Assembly: GCF_030272615.1 (NCBI RefSeq)
Contig: NC_081410.1
Span: 146,096,349 to 146,160,348 of the forward strand
DNA: 64,000 bases
DNA from: Cryptomeria japonica
Lineage: Eukaryota > Streptophyta > Pinopsida > Cupressales > Cupressaceae
Direction: 5' to 3'
Positions 46,800-57,829 of the stretch are shown piece by piece. Both the position numbers and the translations under genes were made by a program. Each line of letters starts with the position of its first letter. Position 1 is the stretch's first letter. Under the pieces are notes generated by a model. That model was not told the DNA's origin. It worked only from the letters and a program-made list of their open reading frames with translations, and made no database searches.

Positions 46800-47155
46800 C
46801 GAAGATCCATTAACGGGGGAGTGGTTATATTATATTAAATATATTATGTTTAGCTTTATTATATTTATCAGTAAAAGTTATAGATTATATTAATTTGATA
46901 AAATATTACATAGTCACAAAATAGTTGCTTTCATGGAAATCCCTATGCAACCTCCTCTCTAATAGATCACTAGCTTCCAACAAACATATACCATATTTCC
47001 GTCCTTTACCTAGCCTGCTAACATCCTTAAACAAAAGGATCCAACTAACTAAATGATCCTATACTATTGAAAATATCTTTTTATTATCCCAATTCGACGA
47101 GCCCCCTTCATATGAGCTCTTGCTGAGCCAATAGTCTTCTTTTCTGAAATTTGCC
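46800..47155. other. No feature seen
   Basis: AT-rich sequence between two LINE-derived blocks. Confidence 0.3.
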
Positions 47156-47159
47156 TCTT

Positions 47160-47690
47160 TTTTTTTGCCTTTCTTCTATGTTGTCTCTTCTTTATTTTGA
47201 AAAATTGTCTCCCTATGATTCAGGTGCTTTGTTATGTGCTTCCACTCATCTAAAGCCTCTTCTCTCCTTGCTTCTCTATCATCATCTGCCCCCCATACCA
47301 AAAATGGTCTCAATGGTGGTTCAAAGTTGGCTGCATAAACTCATCCACCCTCATCTGCCATGAAGCCCCCACCAAGTCGATCCATAACTAAGAAGGATTG
47401 GAGCCCCTCCTTCCATTCCTCTTGTTCACATTCTCTCATTACCCCACTTAACATCTTTTGACCCCAATTCTAGGTGCCAAGCTAAAAATATGGAGACCAC
47501 ATCAACATTAGTGTGGTATCTAAAGGAGGATTTCATATACTTCTCCCCCAACAACATGTCCACCATTGCCAAAAATCTAGGGTCCTCTATTTTGAATATA
47601 TGCCTCAATCTTTCCTCTATAATCTCACCCTTAAAAGCTCCTTGTAAACTTGCAGTTCTAAGAGAGAAATTTGCTTCCATCTCGGCCTGT
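47160..47690 (-). pseudogene. Unrecognised protein domain, copy 1
   Basis: Reverse strand, open from 47680 to 47426: 'MEANFSLRTASLQG', 'ERLRHIFKIEDPRFLAMVDML', 'TNVDVVSIFLAWHLELGSK'. After a shift it continues as 'QEEWKEGLQSFLVMDR' and 'ANFEPPLRPFLVWGA' to about 47160. It aligns along its length with 44985-45725. Like that copy it lies downstream, in reading direction, of a LINE RNase H (48065-48450). Function unknown. Confidence 0.5.
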
Positions 47691-47899
47691 GGACAATGTC
47701 TTTCTCCCCCAGTTATAACTCTCTCTTCTTTGTGGATACTACCTCGACAACACCATCTCTAATTTCTTTAAACCAACTTCGAGGAAAAAAACTGAAAAAT
47801 TTCAACAGGTAGAAGCCCATATTGTTTCTATGTTCCCACCCACCATCTCTTCTCTATCATTTCAATCTGCCTAATGACAAAGTTGTTGGTCAGTTTGAT

Positions 47900-48660
47900 A
47901 TAAGCAAGACCATCCATTGATTGAGAGTATATGGCATCCATTTTTACATACTTCCAACAGTTGGAGCCATCATCATATCTTCCCTCGTTTCAATGGGGCA
48001 TGACTCATCTTCAAAGTACTCCCACCATTCAATCTTATCAGTGTTGATTAAATCACAATCCAGGTTTGAAGCTCTATCAACCAACTTATTTCCCTCCCTA
48101 GGAATGTGAGACAATTTGAAATCTTGGAATTGATGGATGAGATGTAATATTAGTTTTATATATTTATTTCAATACTGTGCTTCTCTAGATGCTAGAGCAT
48201 TCATAATTATCTATGAATCACCTTCAAGATGAATCTTGGAAACACCAATTCTTCTAGCCAGCTTCATCGCGAGTAAAGCCACTTGAGCTTTAGCCTCATT
48301 ATTGGTTCTGTCATTCAATCTCTGAATGCCAACCACAAGGATTCCTCCATGCTCATTTCTAGCAACAACACTCGACCCAGATACACTAGGATTACCTTTT
48401 AATTTTCCATCAAAATTTATCTTCATCCAGCCTTGCCTAGGCCTTTCCCACATCAACTTGTTTTTTTGTCTCGAAGTTGGATCTTCCCTAGCATTCCTAA
48501 TGTCAGGTCCAAACTTCAACAAAGGCCATTTAGCTTGAATAAGCTTATCTGACATAGTCATAGGGTATTTTTGGAAATTATGCTGAGAGGTGCTCATATT
48601 AACTACTTTGGATATTGCAATTTCAGGTTGAGTAAGAAATCTCTGCATATGAACCTCTTT
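47900..48660 (-). pseudogene. LINE RNase H, copy 1
   Basis: Reverse strand: 'RPRQGWMKINFDGKLKGN' (Asp), 'DRTNNEAKAQVALLAMKL' (Glu), 'SKIHLEGDS' (Asp) in an open stretch 48648-48211. After a stop, 'FQDFKLSHIPREGNKLVDRASN' carries the fourth acidic residue. All four catalytic positions are kept, although the frame is broken. It belongs with the RT at 49985-50578. Confidence 0.85.
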
Positions 48661-49980
48661 CCCTTGAAATATTCACTTGTTACACTCTTTCCAAACCTCC
48701 CAAATGACTAGAGAGGGCAACACGAGCCAAATGCATGAGAAGATAGACCTTTCCCAATCCATCTTCCAACTACGAAACCACTCCAAGGTGGTAGCTAGAA
48801 ATGAAGTTTGCCAACCAAGTTTGTTCATCACAAAATTCCAGTTTTCTCTGATAAACTTGCAATGTAGTAACAAATGGTACATTGTTTGCTTTGCCTCCTC
48901 ACATAACTAGCATAGAGACATACCATCAAAACCCAACTTGGTCAATCTTTCCCTCGGTAAAATCCTTCCCTTTAATGCCAGCCATGCAAATGCCCCTATC
49001 TTAGGGAGGCAACATTTGTTCTATATTAATTTGTGTGGCCAAGAAGCCTCTCTTGCGTCTTGATCTAATAGTTGGTAACTTATCTTAACTAGATATTTAC
49101 CATTTTTTGCTCCACACCAAAAGATTTCATCCTCACCTCTTGTGAATATGATGATTTTCTTCCTCAAGAGTTCTTTGAATTGTTCTTCTTGTAGAGAAGA
49201 GAGATTCAATTCCTTCACATCTTTCCATTCCTATTGCCCTTTGGGATCATTTTCAACAGAAAAAAAATTCAAACAGTCACAAACTTTATTGCCCCATTTA
49301 TCCGTTGTAGACCTTTTAATCTCCTCTCATTAAGGCTCATTTCTCAATTGCTTAAAACTCTCCCAAGAGTCCTGCCAGTAATCCACCATTTCCCCATTAC
49401 CAATTTGCCAAGAAATATGGCTAGTGAGGAGCTGTCTACGAGAGATTATAAAGTTCTATATGGTAGAACTCCTTGGAGGATTCTGAATGGTCAAAATGCG
49501 TTCTCTAATATCATTATCAAGATACTTTTTCTATAGGATTTGTACCCATTCTTGATTAGGTTTTGAGAAGATTTCTCAGACCAACTTGGCTCCCATAACA
49601 TCATTCATGAAGCTCCATTTCCTTAGGCCCGCTGCTCCCACATCTTTTGGTTTACATATTGCTTCCCATGCCAGAAGTGGGATTTTGTCTTGTTCACTCC
49701 CACCATTCCAAAAAAAAAAATCACTATCTTTTGAGTTATAGTTTTGATCAGTTTACATGGAATTCAAAAGGACATCATTGAGTAAAGTGGAATGGCAGAT
49801 ATCAGTGATTTCAACATCAAAATTCTCGCTGTAGCCGTCAACCATCTACTTTTCCAACCTTCTAATTTGCCCAAATAGCTGTCCACTAATTTGTTCTACA
49901 AAGAAGCCTTGTTTACTCCTAAAAACAGATGGGTACCCAAGAATTTACCTGGAAGCACTCCCGATTTAATCTCCAGGATT
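48660..49980 (-). pseudogene. LINE zf-RVT region and RT C-terminal part
   Basis: Reverse strand: 'YHLLLHCKFIRENWNFV' and 'WLVLPSLVIWEVWKECNK' (48882-48673) are the end of the zf-RVT domain. 'GEDEIFWCGAKNGKYLVKISYQLL' (49218-49021) is its start. Sequence between 49220 and 49980 reads as broken RT thumb region ('KDVGAAGLRKWSFMND'-like, about 49600). Many stops. Confidence 0.7.
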
Positions 49981-49984
49981 CTTG

Positions 49985-50578
49985 CTATTTCTCTCTACTT
50001 ATAAAGATACGTTTTAAAGATTTTTTTTTCGATTTGTGCCAATTTACCTTTTGACTTGAAACAAGACAGTATTTGTCCAATGCTTGTTTAATGCAACTAG
50101 CCTCCCTTAAAGAAGACTTACCAAATAGAATTGTATCTTCAACAAATTGATGATGTGTTGTATTCGCCACATTTGGAGCAATTTTAATACCTTTCCATTT
50201 GTTATCTGATATGAGTTTGGAGATCAGTCTACCCAATGACTTTGCCATAACATTAAACAACAAAAGGGAAAGGGGGTCTCCTTTCCTTAACCTTCTGCTA
50301 GCTTGGAAAAAATCTTTCAGACCGCCATTTAATAAGATAGAAAACTTCAGGGTGATGATGCTACTTCTTACCCACAAAACTAAACCCTCACAAAATACAA
50401 ACTTTTTCAAAACAACTAGAAGAAAGTCCCTGTCCACCCTATCATAGGTTTTCCTGATATCTAATTTGACGATCATTCTGTCTACTTTAGCTCACTTGAC
50501 TAAGTGTATTGCTTCATGAGCTACAATGATACCTTCTACGATTGACCTCTTGGAACAAAACCACTTTGCTTATAAGAT
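49985..50578 (-). pseudogene. LINE reverse transcriptase, minus strand
   Basis: Reverse strand: 'QSGFVPRGQS' and 'HEAIHLVK' at 50570-50490 lead into the open stretch 50476-49985: MIVKLDIRKTYDRVDRDFLL (first catalytic Asp, normally KLD..KAYD), 'RRLRKGDPLSLLLFNV', and 'HHQFVEDTILFGKSS', where the FADD box reads FVED, so the first Asp of the pair has become Glu. With the downstream zf-RVT and RNase H this is the 3' half of an L1-type LINE. It ends at 50578 against a (TA)n run, either a 5' truncation or a later break. Confidence 0.88.
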
Positions 50579-50601
50579 ATAATAATATATTATTTTTATT
50601 A

Positions 50602-50604
<3 letters not shown>

Positions 50605-50688
<84 letters not shown>
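50605..50688 (+). repeat. (TA)n microsatellite
   Basis: 84 bases of TA dinucleotides, flanked by A/T-rich sequence. Confidence 0.98.
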
Positions 50689-50691
<3 letters not shown>

Positions 50692-50996
50692 AAAAAAATC
50701 GATCAAAAAAAAATATATTTGAAAAAAATACTAAAATAATAATATATATATGCTTTTCAAAGATATTTAAAGATATATATACTAGTTAGGTATACAATTT
50801 TTACCGTTACAACTATTATAAGATTATAGAGCTTTGCTACTTAAATATTTGAAATATGGCATGGAGCTTTGATTTCACTCGTAAAGATATCATAATTTTC
50901 TAGAAAGCCCGCTCGTTGAATGTGGTCCGATTTCCCTGATAATCTCCATTTTCATGAAAGCCATATGTTCATTGCTTTGGTAGCGTATGCTCTGAA

Positions 50997-51340
50997 ATGC
51001 GAAAGGCGATGGCTAATGTCCACGGATTTGCATTTCATAAACAACCGAATTCATCGCTGACAATGTCCCGCTGCGGGCAAATATTTTTCACACAGCCGTC
51101 GCTTTGTGTTCCCATTGCGACTTCGAATCCAGGTAAATACATAAAGTAAAACATAACTAGGGTTTTAATTTTCAGAGGATTTCAACAGCTTCTTCATTGT
51201 GTTTTTTTTCGAGTTTTAATTTTCCCTCTCTTGTGAACAGCTGCCTGTTTGTTGCCGACGAGTTCGAATCACGGCAGTCGTCGTGGTGCGCTGAGACTGT
51301 ACGCGAGCTCTAAGGAGCAAAGCTGCCAAGTTCGCAAAAA
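50997..51340 (+). CDS. Candidate nuclear gene for a plastid protein, exons 1 and 2
   Basis: Seen: ATG at 50997 (MRKAM...) or in frame at 51009 (MANVHGF...). Exon 1 ends at 51132 before GTAAAT; the intron is 51133-51240 with a pyrimidine-rich TTTTCCCTCTCTTGTGAACAG acceptor. Exon 2 is 51241-51340, before GTACGC. The joined product begins with about 70 residues rich in Ser, Thr, Arg, Asn and Pro and nearly free of acidic residues, ending with a 'GALRLYASS' segment, which is typical of a chloroplast transit peptide. The block is richer in GC and CpG than everything around it and carries no retroelement motif. If exon 2 is not spliced it stops at 51351. Downstream exons are uncertain. The mature protein is not identified; it could also be a truncated gene copy. 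Confidence 0.55.
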
Positions 51341-51822
51341 GTACGCTCTCTAATGCCGAGGATTTATTGTTTACTCATTCTGTATAATAATGCTAATAGC
51401 ATTAATAATAATTTCTTGATGAAATTCATTTTCTTTATTATGACATATGTGCATGCTTGGGAAGAAAATTACAGCTATTATGTATTAGAAATTGCAGTCA
51501 TATGCCGGGAAATCATGCCACTGGATTTGGGAAACTGTATGTCAAATTAGATTTATATTTTTTCACGTTAATAATGGGGCTAAGTAGTCATTTACTAAAT
51601 TTAGCTCCAATTTTCCTTCTCGAAGAAGAAAACAGAGAGGAACAAGGTTTCACCTAAGTTCGGGGGTTATTGATTTAGTCAAATTGGAGCTACTTTGTCC
51701 TCCACAACCAGTCTCTCTCCCCGGCAATTTGACATCACACATCTTGGTTGTCAAGAATTCTAGTTTGTAAGAAGATGATTGACCACGCAGCCTGTCCCAG
51801 ATTAATGTAATTTTTCCTTCAG

Positions 51823-51890
51823 CCGTGTCTACAAAAGCAGGGGTTGGGCTTCCGAGATGCCCAGATTGCAAACGCGCTGGCATGAAACAA
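51823..51890 (+). CDS. Possible further exon with a Cys-x-x-Cys motif
   Basis: Bounded by TTTTTCCTTCAG and GTTTTA. In one phase it reads VSTKAGVGLPRCPDCKRAGM, a Cys-x2-Cys zinc-ribbon-like turn, but this phase does not follow exon 2 directly, so a missing or mis-seen exon would be needed. A 39-base candidate (51497-51535, after TTGCAG and before GTATGT) does not solve the phase. The reverse strand is also open here (51883-51650). Tentative. Confidence 0.3.
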
Positions 51891-51974
51891 GTTTTATTAT
51901 TCTCAAAATATCTGAACGATCTAAATTGAACATTTTACGAATCAAACGGACAACGGCAGGATTAACTCTTCAAG

Positions 51975-52082
51975 ATGTCAATTGAGATACCTCCCACAGA
52001 TTTTATAGTTGAGTCTTCTGTGTTCCTTTCACCAGAGGAGTGGTTCGCCGTCACTCACCCTTTAGGGCGCTTATTCTCTTGA
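51975..52082 (+). CDS. Possible terminal exon or short ORF
   Basis: 35 codons beginning MSIEIPPTDFIVESS and containing 'SPEEWFAVTHPLG', preceded by CTCTTCAAG as a possible acceptor in the phase left by 51823-51890. No identity known. Could equally be chance. Confidence 0.25.
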   Translation: MSIEIPPTDFIVESSVFLSPEEWFAVTHPLGRLFS

Positions 52083-52930
52083 TTGATGAATTTACGTATC
52101 TGCATATGCATATAATATTATACACATATTTATGACATAGTATGTAAGTACATTTTCATATAGATGTACATGATGCATACATCTATATGTTATAATTTAT
52201 TAGCAGTGTGTATTAATATAACGGTTAATTAGTAATTTTTTATGCTTTTCTTGTAATTAAGGAATCATGGCTAGGGTATAATAGCCTACACTATGGTAAG
52301 AGTTATATTTTTTTGAGCACAGCATGGAGAATGGAGAATGATGGGAGCACAGAAATAGTCAAGGTAGAAGCACATTTGCAAGGATAGGATATTAGAATTT
52401 GAGAAACAAAATTTCTAGGTTAATTTGTATGTGATTCTGAAGCAGCTGGGAAGGATAATAAAATAGATTTTACAACAAGAGGAGTAAGCAATAAATCAGT
52501 ATAGAATGATAATGATGTGTAAAGCATAAGCACATAAATTAATTCATAGAACCATAGGGTAGTAGTGAAGTAGCATGTAGTTGCATTTAGCACAACTTAA
52601 CGAAGCAAATATACAAGTGATGAAAAAAATGGAAATAGATTTGGAAAATTTGCTTCCAAATTCAACCACTGTGCTCTATCTAACATAATTCTGTTATTGA
52701 TTACCATAGTAAGGAATATCTGAAATTAAATATTGACCAAAATGATGATTGGTGACTTCATAACAAGTGTAAGGGCAACTGCTGCTGATATTGTTTTTTT
52801 AATGTCAACTGACTTAAACAATTTAAATTTAAGGTCAATCAACATCAAGGAAAAGGCATCAGAAAAAGAAAAACATCATATAATGATTACACTTGCGCAA
52901 AACAAATTTTGTTGTGCAGTTGACTAATTA
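52083..52930. other. No coding feature seen
   Basis: AT-rich; a small inverted repeat (TATAGATGTA / TACATCTATA) at about 52159-52188. Confidence 0.3.
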
Positions 52931-54010
52931 TTTTATAAAGGATGTGATGTATTTCACATTCATCCAATAAGTATCACTGATAACGTTGCCTTCACCCTGC
53001 ATAGTCTTTGATTTCTTCCAAGTGTTCCAATTATGTGTCATAATCATAAGTTGTTATTGCTCTTGCAAGTCAAGCATCATCTCTAGTAGAATGATTTAGG
53101 GAAGTAAATAGAGTCTTAATTGGTTTGAGGAATGCTTTCTTTCCAAAGGTCCAAAACATTGCCAATGAGATGTGGTGATGGTGGTTGTGAAAGAACGTTC
53201 ACATCTCTCTTGCATCTACTACCCCCTGTTGCACCTGCTCAATCTTTCCAATGTCTTTTAAGTGCATTGTTCATAGCGTGCATACAACAAGGGGTCCAGC
53301 AAATGTGGCTGCATGTAGATTGAATCAATCTATTCACTGCCCTACAAACATATGTTGCATTAGTAATCACTTGCAGTACATTTTAAGGGCCAACCTCCAT
53401 CGTGGCTTCTTTTAGGATCTAAAACTGAAACTGCAACATCTTTGTGCTTTTTTGAGCAATTGATTTCTGTCAAGAGGTAAGATGCACCAGTCCATGAAAC
53501 TATAATGTTGATGAGTGGATGTTGTCTAATAGTAATATCCATTCACCCATACATGTCTGTTTGGCATTCTTTTTCTCCATCAATAGGGTAATTTACTAAT
53601 TTTGGAACATATTGTTTCAAAAGAGAGCGGTTCTCCATCAAGTCTTGCGAGGATCAGCTTTGTCTACCTTGTTTAACATATCCTCGTAGAAAGTAGATTG
53701 AGCAACATGGAAAGGAATACCATTAACAAAATAGAGATTGGCAATGGCCTCATCTACAACCTCCCTTGCTTGCACATTGAATGTCTATGATTGGGTTCAA
53801 TGATGATGAACTTGTAGCTTTCTGTTTCCTCTATGAGTCCACTACACTCACCTCAAATGACAGACATGAAGGTGGTCTACTTGAAGGTTCTGAAAGTTGT
53901 GGTGTAAAAAAAACTATTGGTGCAGTGATGGCCCCTTGAAATAATTTGATCATCTCAGCTCGCTCCTCAAGTGTGAGTTTCAGACAAGGCTAACCCCTTT
54001 ACAAGGTATA
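52930..54010 (-). pseudogene. hAT-type transposase relic (DUF659 region)
   Basis: Reverse strand, in broken frames: 'FPCCSIYF' region near 53700, then 53542-53360 open: 'RQHPLINIIVSWTGASYLL', 'EINCSKKHKDV', the plant hAT DUF659 pattern. 'CSHICWTPCCMHAMNNAL' near 53290 follows, then 'NTWKKSKTMQGE' near 53010. Known: DUF659 and this Cys/His segment belong to plant hAT transposases, which cut and paste DNA. No zinc-finger BED, dimerisation domain or terminal inverted repeats could be found. Several stops. Alternative: a domesticated hAT protein, but the stops argue against it. Confidence 0.7.
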
Positions 54011-54980
54011 TATGAAGTGGTATCAGATAAAAAATTTCAATTTGTATCCCTGGATCAGTTTGCAGCAAGTTTGTTAACGTGTGTCAGCACTTCTGTACAA
54101 CAGCGAAAGGAAGGAATGCAATCAGTCTTTTATTAGACTGCACAGACAAATGTTGATGAAAGAGTGAGATGGCTGATTCCTAGAAAAAGACTTACCTCAT
54201 CATCCAACAACTCATCAAGCATGCTCTTGAGGAGTAGTCTACTTCTCTGACCAGTTTTGCAAACTCACGATGTGGTTTGTTTCCTCTATATTGATGTGAG
54301 CTTTCATCTCTTATGCCAACACATCTTTTTGTTAAATTTTCAGACCATGGTAAGTATATTTCGCACTTAGAAAATTAACCCTAATTGCATAGTAACTTAA
54401 AATGAGAACTTCAATCAAAACATCAGATTTGAGTTCTCTAATCTATGAACATATACTACTGAAAATATGAACAGGAGATGCTCACAAATCTAAACCCTCA
54501 ATATTGCATATGCCTTATATTAAAACTGAAAAGAAGTGCGCTCCACTAGCTCAACACTCAAATATGCCATCTATCTGTCTCCGTTTAGTGGTGTGCCCTA
54601 GGTTTCTTTTATAGAATGAGAGAATTCTAGGGTCTACAATGAAAAAACCCCATCTCAGTGGAGTGCCTAGGCTAGGAGAAAAACTAAGCAGAAAAGTGCT
54701 TGTTCTAAAATAGGAACAAGTTAACAGCAACTTACATAATCTAGAATCCAATCTAAATGTAAGAAAACTAAGTGCTGTTATGCTAAAACATAGAAGAATT
54801 GTGCCCAGCTAAAAAGAAGAAAAATAAAAGCAAAAAAACTTACTGCAGTGCTGAATTTGGTGAGTGCACTCTGCTGAAGGAGAACAATTGCCAAGCAATA
54901 TGTATCAAAAACTCACACTTTTTAACATCAGATTCTATTCAAAGTCCAAGTGGACCTGGACATTTTAGTAATTCAGGGCA
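54010..54980. other. No coding feature seen
   Basis: Possibly the upstream end of the hAT relic. Open frames at 54551-54751 and 54799-54987 have no motif. Confidence 0.3.
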
Positions 54981-54984
54981 AGAG

Positions 54985-55310
54985 TGATGCCTTTTCACCA
55001 CATGAATGGATCCAGCAACTAGAAGCCTACTTCTTTGACAATCGCTTAATTGATGTTGAGGTGGTCACCTTTGTAGCATCAATGATGCCCACACTTGTTT
55101 CTCATTGGTGGTAAGGATAGATTGTTATGGAATCAAACTTCTTGACACGTGAAAGAAGCTCCTTGCTATTATACATGAAGAGTATTATCCTCTTAGGCAA
55201 GTAAATTCTGTTTAGCACTTGTGCCATGGCAATGATCATTTTATGCAAGACTACAATGAATTCCATGAGTACTGTAAGGACCGCTCTAATTGAACCACAA
55301 ATCTCTACCC
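54985..55310 (+). pseudogene. Ty3/gypsy gag relic
   Basis: In broken frames: 'MDPATR'/'WIQQLEAYFFDNR' near 55008, 'MPTLVSHWW' near 55086, 'IIHEEYYPLRQVNSV' near 55165 and 'FMQDYNEFHEYCKD' near 55240. This is the order of the plant retrotransposon gag domain (W..d.e.yF, W..L...F.p). It is cut near 55310-55400 by a minus-strand LTR. Confidence 0.6.
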
Positions 55311-55399
55311 GTTTTTATTTTTTCATATCCAAAATTCATCTTTGGTCACACAGAACAAACATCCACCCCAATAGGATGGCATTTATCCAAATGGTGCTG

Positions 55400-56570
55400 A
55401 GCACACAGTTATGCTATGGGGGGTTGGTGAATTAGTATAACAATTTTTTTTTACCTTATAAAACTTATTTAATTACTTCAAGGTTTAATCTAAACTAGCA
55501 CATATGATAAATCAAACAATGAGCAACACAACACAAGAAGCAAAAATATTTCTTGCATTAATCTTCTTTTTGCAGATTTTGTAGGCACCAACCTACTAGA
55601 GGCACCGACTCTTCAATCACTTCATGAGCACCAACTCACTAGAGGCACCAATCTCTCATTCAAGTTTTCTTCACAAATTTTGCTATAACTTGCTTCTCTA
55701 ATTTGCTATAATTCTCTTCTTCAATCTGCTATAAGCTGATCATAAATCTACCACAAAATGATCACAATCTCCACATGAAAACTTAGTATAAACTGATTAC
55801 AAATTTTGGGAAAAATCTGATCTCAAATCTCCTATGAGATTTTTACCTCTCTTCTTCATCCAATCTGCAAATTATCTCTTTATAATTTGTTCTTCAATTG
55901 CTGGTGTATTTGTTCTCCACACATACATTTTAATCAACTCCTGCCTTATGATTTTATATCTTTCACATACCCTTTCATGAGAGGTTTGAACTCCTTCCAA
56001 AGAGACATCCTTTTCAAAGGAGGGGTCCCTCTATGGACTTATAATTTAATTACCTCCTAGTTACGAATTGCTGCCTTTTGTTACTGCTTTGGTAATTACG
56101 TCAAATCACTACCTTTATATCTATAATGTAAATCTCTGTTTTAAGGATATTCTTTATCACTTTCTTTTAAACAAGTCACACCCTTTATTAGTAGTTGGCC
56201 TTTGTATTAATTACTGTTTTTTTGATGTAGGCCTGATCAAACATATCAAAGATAAAGTAATCTCACCTTTCTTGATGAAATAACTTGCCTAGCAGGAGTC
56301 GGCCATCTTTTCTGATATTAATTGCTGTTCTTTTCTTTGTCTTCTTAAGGAAGCCGACCACTTTCAAAACTTAACATAATAATGAGTGTGTTCTTCTTTA
56401 TCGGCCTGCATGATTGTGCATTAATGTTCTTTCAACCTACATGACATCAATGACAAATTATTCAAGCCAATTTTTAGGTTCTTCTGTCCATCGGACTAAC
56501 GTGATCAATTCAAACTATGTCTCCATCCAATATGGGCTGGGCATTTGAAGACAACAATGAGAATTAAATC
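55400..56570 (-). mobile_element. Minus-strand copia-type LTR inserted in the gypsy relic
   Basis: On the reverse strand: 'TTTGTCATTGATGTCATG' near the start (about 56455) as in the other copia LTRs, a TATAAAATC box near 55960, repeated 'gtgcctctagt-ggttggtgc' words (about 55590-55655), and an end 'ATTCACCAACCCCCC' near 55420. No internal coding sequence is attached, so it is probably a solo LTR. It separates the gag (54985-55310) from the protease (57040) of a gypsy element. Exact ends and target duplication not found. Confidence 0.6.
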
Positions 56571-56879
56571 GCTGTAGTTAGAGTCTTTCACTCATCAAGA
56601 CAAATTGGGTCTTGAGTCTCTTGTAGAAAAATTATAACACACCCAAGATACTCTACGAAGGTTTTCGTGAAGCAAAATTAGAAGTAGAGAACAAGCTATG
56701 GAAAGAGAATGATTGTGCTCTAATGAAAATGCAAGTACTTCCATGAGATTGGTCGGATAAAAAATATTACAAGACAAGTACTGCAAACTACCATACCCAT
56801 CAAAATGGTGGACATTCGATAGAGCATTTGCAATTAAAGATTGCAATCACTACCACAATAGATAGTAGCTGAAAATAAG

Positions 56880-57440
56880 GTAGAGTGGGGCAAGAGAAGG
56901 GTGAAGATTTAATAGTAAAGCCTTTGTTTCATGACAATCAAGTAATAGGCCCCATATTGTTGATGGCTCATGTGGTAAAGAAACCTGCATAGTGCATGTG
57001 GAGATTCTCGAGAAGAAAACACAACCATTGACGGAGAATCGAGAATGAACATACTTCCCAAAGATACTTGCAAGAGCCTTTGTAAATCTACCATTTGGTC
57101 ACCAACTTTCCAATTGGTAGGAGTTGATCAAGAAGGAATTAAAGTGTTAGGGGTCCTAATTGCCCAAAAAGTATTGATAAGAGCTCATCTATTTTTCTTG
57201 AATTTTGTAGTTATGTTGTTGTATAAAAAGGTGCATGATGCATTGTTGGGTTCAAGATGGCTGATCTTAGCCTGGGAAGAATACAATATCTATTGAAAAC
57301 AAAGGAAGGAAGTATGTAATAGATTTGAGAAACTAGGCTTTGAGCAAGGAAGTAGCTTCCTCAAATTTAGACTCAGACTTAGGAGAAACTTGGGCAATAG
57401 AAGAAAAGGCTCCTATGGAGTTGAGTGACGAGGGACTCCC
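56880..57440 (+). pseudogene. Ty3/gypsy protease region relic
   Basis: Open 57045-57296: 'NILPKDTCKSLCKSTIW', 'FQLVGVDQEGIKVLGVLIAQKV', 'FLNFVVMLLYKKVHDALLGSRWL'. This is the retropepsin-like fold of plant Ty3/gypsy polyproteins after the active site (DxLLGRxWL motif present as DALLGSRWL). The upstream Asp-Thr-Gly is not seen, owing to stops before 57045. Confidence 0.7.
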
Positions 57441-57829
57441 AGATCTACAACATTGTTCTAAAAACTAAACAAGTTCCTTAGTAGACTATTTCATTTGCAA
57501 TTAGAAGATTATGAGTTATTTCAGCTACAAGGTAACACGATGCAAATTAGAGAAATTGCGAAGATTGAGAAAGGTAAGGAAATTGAGGAGGTTGAGAAAG
57601 ATAAGGAAAATGTGGAAGAGGACCATTCAATGCTAGTAAGTCATGCATTTCCATAGAATATGGGGAATTAGAGGTAGGCAATGAAAGGCTAGATGACGCT
57701 TGCATATTAATTTGAACGAAATAAAGATATAAATATGAACAACCTACAACTAAGAAGGTAAATTTAGGAGAAGGAAGGTAGTTCAAAAGTTATAATGGTC
57801 AGTGACAATTGGAATCTAGTGCTGAAGGT

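Noticed and set aside
47426-47762. Overlapping plus-strand frames at 47490-47762
   Set aside because: The minus strand carries the conserved domain, with a homologue at 44985-45725; the plus frame is its shadow.
50542-50739. Open frame with a Tyr-Ile run
   Set aside because: Translation of the (TA)n repeat.
51650-51883. 77-codon minus-strand frame opposite the Cys-x-x-Cys exon
   Set aside because: No motif or splice context; the plus-strand exon reading has better borders. Not fully excluded.
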